A stretch of 5,811 nucleotides of DNA. Source: an uncultured Clostridia bacterium. Its GTDB lineage: Bacteria; Bacillota; Clostridia; Oscillospirales; CAG-272. Below are positions 4,864-5,811 of this stretch, piece by piece (position 1 is the first letter of the stretch; each line of letters opens with the position of its first letter). Made by a program: the position numbers and the translations under genes. Location of the stretch: NCBI GenBank assembly GCA_946061315.1, contig CAMGRB010000106.1, positions 1 to 5,811 of the forward strand. Direction: 5' to 3'. The notes under the pieces are model-generated. The model did no database searches, was not told where the DNA came from, and was given only the letters and a program-made list of their open reading frames with translations.

Positions 4864-4871
4864 TCTTTTTT
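4850..4871 (+). terminator. Terminator-like hairpin at the end of repeat copy 1
   Basis: ACCAC (4850-4854), loop AGTTC, GTGGT (4860-4864), then C and six T. A short stem, so moderate strength. Confidence 0.6.
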
Positions 4872-4901
4872 GTTTTGTTACGGAGATGAGAAGAGGAGTC
4901 A

Positions 4902-4928
4902 GGCCTTCGGGTTATGAGTCCGACGAGC
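4902..4928 (-). pseudogene. Inverted fragment of an initiator tRNA-Met
   Basis: Read on the minus strand this matches the D-stem 3' half, anticodon arm and start of the variable loop of the intact tRNA-Met (4585-4611) at 25 of 27 bases, including CTCATAACCCG. Beyond it only weak similarity remains: CTACGAGCCAC upstream may be a shrunken D arm. The T arm is not recognisable, and one anticodon-stem pair is broken (A opposite C). It is not a functional tRNA. Either a degenerate copy or a piece reused inside a structured element. Confidence 0.7.
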
Positions 4929-5077
4929 GTGGCTCGTAGGGGAAAGTCGCACGTCGCTGCCGGGGGCAGAAGAAGACGTGCGAGTTTCGTGCAGCGGTCG
5001 AATTTTTGCCCGCAGTATCACGGAGGGCGTAAAAATTCGGGCACCGCAAATTGGCGCGAAGCGATAACCCGGAGGTC
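4902..5077 (+). ncRNA. Candidate multi-hairpin structured RNA (function unknown)
   Basis: On the plus strand 4902-4915 can pair with 5064-5077 over 14 bp with two G-U pairs. Inside lie three consecutive hairpins. The first is ACGAGC-gtg-GCTCGT (4923-4937). The second is TCGCACGTC (4947-4955) with GACGTGCGA (4975-4983), capped by CTGCC/GGCAG. The third is CGAATTTTTGCCC (4999-5011) with GGGC (5025-5028) and AAAAATTCG (5031-5039). A terminator follows at 5089-5116. I do not recognise an RNA family and see no clear promoter. The same outer arm could instead pair with 4825-4838. A 78-codon ORF from 4914 overlaps it, but has no ribosome binding site and reads reversed tRNA sequence. Treat as a candidate only. 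Confidence 0.35.
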
Positions 5078-5102
5078 AGCACCATTCCACCACAGTTCGT
5101 GG
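5061..5102 (+). repeat. Exact 42-bp direct repeat, copy 2
   Basis: Same sequence as 4822-4863, 239 bp downstream. T-rich sequence after both copies is similar but no longer identical. It carries the same 14-nt tRNA-Met-like segment at 5064-5077. Confidence 0.92.
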
Positions 5103-5116
5103 CCTTTTTGTTTTTT
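5089..5116 (+). terminator. Terminator-like hairpin at the end of repeat copy 2
   Basis: CCAC (5090-5093) and GTGG (5099-5102) around loop AGTTC, followed by CCTTTTTGTTTTTT. Short stem but a long T run. Confidence 0.6.
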
Positions 5117-5159
5117 CACTAAAACCTCGGGATTTGGGAATAATAAGTGATAGTGAAAA
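5113..5159. repeat. Palindromic intergenic repeat, copy 2
   Basis: TTTTCACTA (5113-5121) and TAGTGAAAA (5151-5159) are perfect inverted arms. The core AAAACCTCGGGATTTGG matches copy 1 (4701 onward) apart from one missing G. It is shorter than copy 1 by a few bases in the core and one TTCACT unit in the arms. It abuts the terminator of the 42-bp repeat. Confidence 0.75.
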
Positions 5160-5212
5160 TATTAAGCGCGCTTTTCTTACGTCGGGCGAAAAATGATTTT
5201 TAAGGGCAGAGG

Positions 5213-5245
5213 GGCGGATTTTTCACGTATAATCTGCCTTTTTTT
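5213..5245 (+). terminator. Rho-independent terminator upstream of csoR
   Basis: GGCGGATT (5213-5220) pairs with AATCTGCC (5231-5238) with one G-U and a 10-nt loop, followed by seven T. It insulates the copper operon from upstream transcription. Nothing recognisable lies in 5160-5212 except the short palindrome AAGCGCGCTT. Confidence 0.72.
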
Positions 5246-5295
5246 GTCTTTTGCACGGTGATTTTGAACAATTTGTAAATTCGATACCATTCTTA

Positions 5296-5324
5296 TTGAC
5301 ACATACCCCTGGAGGGTATAAAAT
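5296..5324 (+). promoter_or_regulatory. csoR-copA promoter
   Basis: TTGACA (5296-5301), a 17-bp spacer and TAAAAT (5319-5324). A CsoR-type box fills the spacer. Start expected near 5331, inside the second box. Confidence 0.85.
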
Positions 5325-5345
5325 AAAAATACCATGTGGGGGTAT
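5303..5345 (+). promoter_or_regulatory. Two CsoR-type operator boxes
   Basis: ATACCCCTGGAGGGTAT (5303-5319) lies between -35 and -10, and ATACCATGTGGGGGTAT (5329-5345) lies over the predicted start. Both are dyads with ATACC...GGTAT ends, as in known CsoR operators. Their centres are 26 bp apart, which would let two tetramer sites sit on the promoter. Copper binding to CsoR would release them. Confidence 0.83.
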
Positions 5346-5370
5346 TATGATACGAAAGGAAGATAAATCT

Positions 5371-5679
5371 ATGTCCGATAAGGAAATTTGCGGGTGTTGC
5401 GGCAAGACAACGGAGCGCTCGGAGGACGAGCGCAAAAAACTGATTCACCGCCTTAACCGAATTGAAGGGCAGATCCGCGGGATTCGCGGGATGGTGGAAA
5501 AAGACGCCTACTGTGCGGATATTTTGGTTCAGTCTGCCGCCGTAAACGCGGCGATAAACGCTTTTAACAAGGAACTGCTGGCAAGTCATATCCGCGGTTG
5601 CGTTGCCAGAGATATAAAAAACGGCAAGGACGAGGTAATTGACGAGCTGGTATCAACTTTGCAAAAGCTGATGAAATAA
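5371..5679 (+). CDS. csoR: Copper-sensing transcriptional repressor CsoR
   Basis: A 102-residue all-helical repressor of the CsoR/RcnR/FrmR family that binds operator DNA without copper and lets go when Cu(I) binds. The family core KKLIHRLNRIEGQIRGIRGMVE (about 22-43, split here by function: helix 1 with DNA-contact basic residues) is present. The copper ligands are Cys48, His73 and Cys77, with the C-x24-H-x3-C spacing of copper-type members. The protein has an extra N-terminal cysteine cluster (C7, C9, C10 in ICGCC). ATG 5371 is chosen for GAAAGGAAG 8 nt upstream. ATG 5347 in frame would lie against the second operator with no good site. Autoregulation is implied by the two boxes upstream. 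Confidence 0.94.
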   Translation: MSDKEICGCCGKTTERSEDERKKLIHRLNRIEGQIRGIRGMVEKDAYCADILVQSAAVNAAINAFNKELLASHIRGCVARDIKNGKDEVIDELVSTLQKLMK

Positions 5680-5700
5680 AGGAGGCACTGTAAATAAATT

Positions 5701-5811
5701 ATGGAGCAATATACGGTAACCGGTATGAGCTGCGCCGCCTGCACCGCACGGGTAGAAAAAGCGGTATCGGGCGTAAAGGGCGTAACCTCCTGCTCGGTCA
5801 GCCTGCTTACC
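5701..5811 (+). CDS. copA: Copper-translocating P-type ATPase, N-terminal HMA domain (cut by window end)
   Basis: 37 codons are visible and run to the window edge. MEQYTVTGMSCAACTARVEK contains the GMxCxxC heavy-metal-associated motif with two Cu(I)-binding cysteines (residues 11 and 14), at the N-terminus where CopA exporters carry it. It follows csoR by 21 nt in the usual csoR-copA order and would export Cu(I) across the membrane. AAAGGAGG at 5678-5685 overlaps the csoR stop but lies 15 nt from the ATG, longer than normal. A TAA just before the ATG (5695-5697) excludes an earlier start in frame other than ATT 5698. A small copper chaperone (CopZ) is the alternative; GMSCAAC and the VTSCSVSLLT continuation favour the ATPase. 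Confidence 0.82.
   Translation, partial: MEQYTVTGMSCAACTARVEKAVSGVKGVTSCSVSLLT

Noticed and set aside
4822..5102. CRISPR array reading of the 42-bp repeat
   Set aside because: Only two copies, 197-bp gap between them, no regular spacers and no cas genes in the window.
4914..5150. 78-codon plus-strand ORF beginning MSPTSVARRGK
   Set aside because: No ribosome binding site and no promoter. It begins in the reversed tRNA-Met fragment, runs through hairpins and a 42-bp repeat, and its composition (many R, S, G) is that of a chance frame in structured DNA.
4641..5250. Phage or ICE attachment site downstream of the tRNA genes
   Set aside because: No integrase is present, and the repeated tRNA segment is the anticodon region without continuation to the tRNA 3' end that integrative elements usually restore.

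Overview
The window looks like a chromosomal segment of a moderately low-GC anaerobic Firmicute, probably class Clostridia. The basis is the strong AGGAGG-type ribosome binding sites, near-consensus sigma-A promoters, the HTH-ACT protein of the PheB/UPF0735 kind, a Hol_Tox-like mini-protein and the csoR-copA arrangement. Genus cannot be called from the sequence.

Layout. Positions 1-1884 (+) are the end of a threonine operon: the 3' part of thrC, complete thrB, and a small HTH-ACT protein overlapping thrB by ATGA. Positions 1912-2290 hold no conventional gene. They contain what I read as a compact, convergent type I toxin-antitoxin locus: a 26-residue membrane mini-protein on the minus strand, and a short antisense RNA on the plus strand with its own consensus promoter and terminator. 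Positions 2309-3220 (-) carry a shared terminator and an aldose 1-epimerase-like gene. Diverging from it is a radical SAM/SPASM protein (3369-4337, +). A consensus promoter then drives tRNA-Leu(UAA) and an initiator tRNA-Met (4468-4640).

Positions 4641-5250 contain no credible protein gene but are densely structured. There are five Rho-independent terminators, two copies of a TTCACTA-type palindromic repeat, an exact 42-bp direct repeat, and three fragments resembling the anticodon region of the initiator tRNA (one inverted). A foldable stretch (4902-5077) could be a structured RNA. The window ends with a copper-responsive unit: a promoter with two CsoR-type operators, csoR, and the first 37 codons of a copA-like P-type ATPase.

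Most interesting part. In the toxin mRNA predicted from its promoter (about 2255) and terminator (about 1914), the first 34 nucleotides can pair with a 3' segment in a 29-bp panhandle. All four non-Watson-Crick positions are G-U on the toxin strand, and would be A-C on the other strand. The toxin terminator hairpin is built from the same DNA as the antitoxin promoter. The leader can form two mutually exclusive hairpins, one of which hides the Shine-Dalgarno sequence. That Shine-Dalgarno serves an out-of-frame start, not the toxin start. All RNA claims are read from sequence only; no expression evidence is available here.
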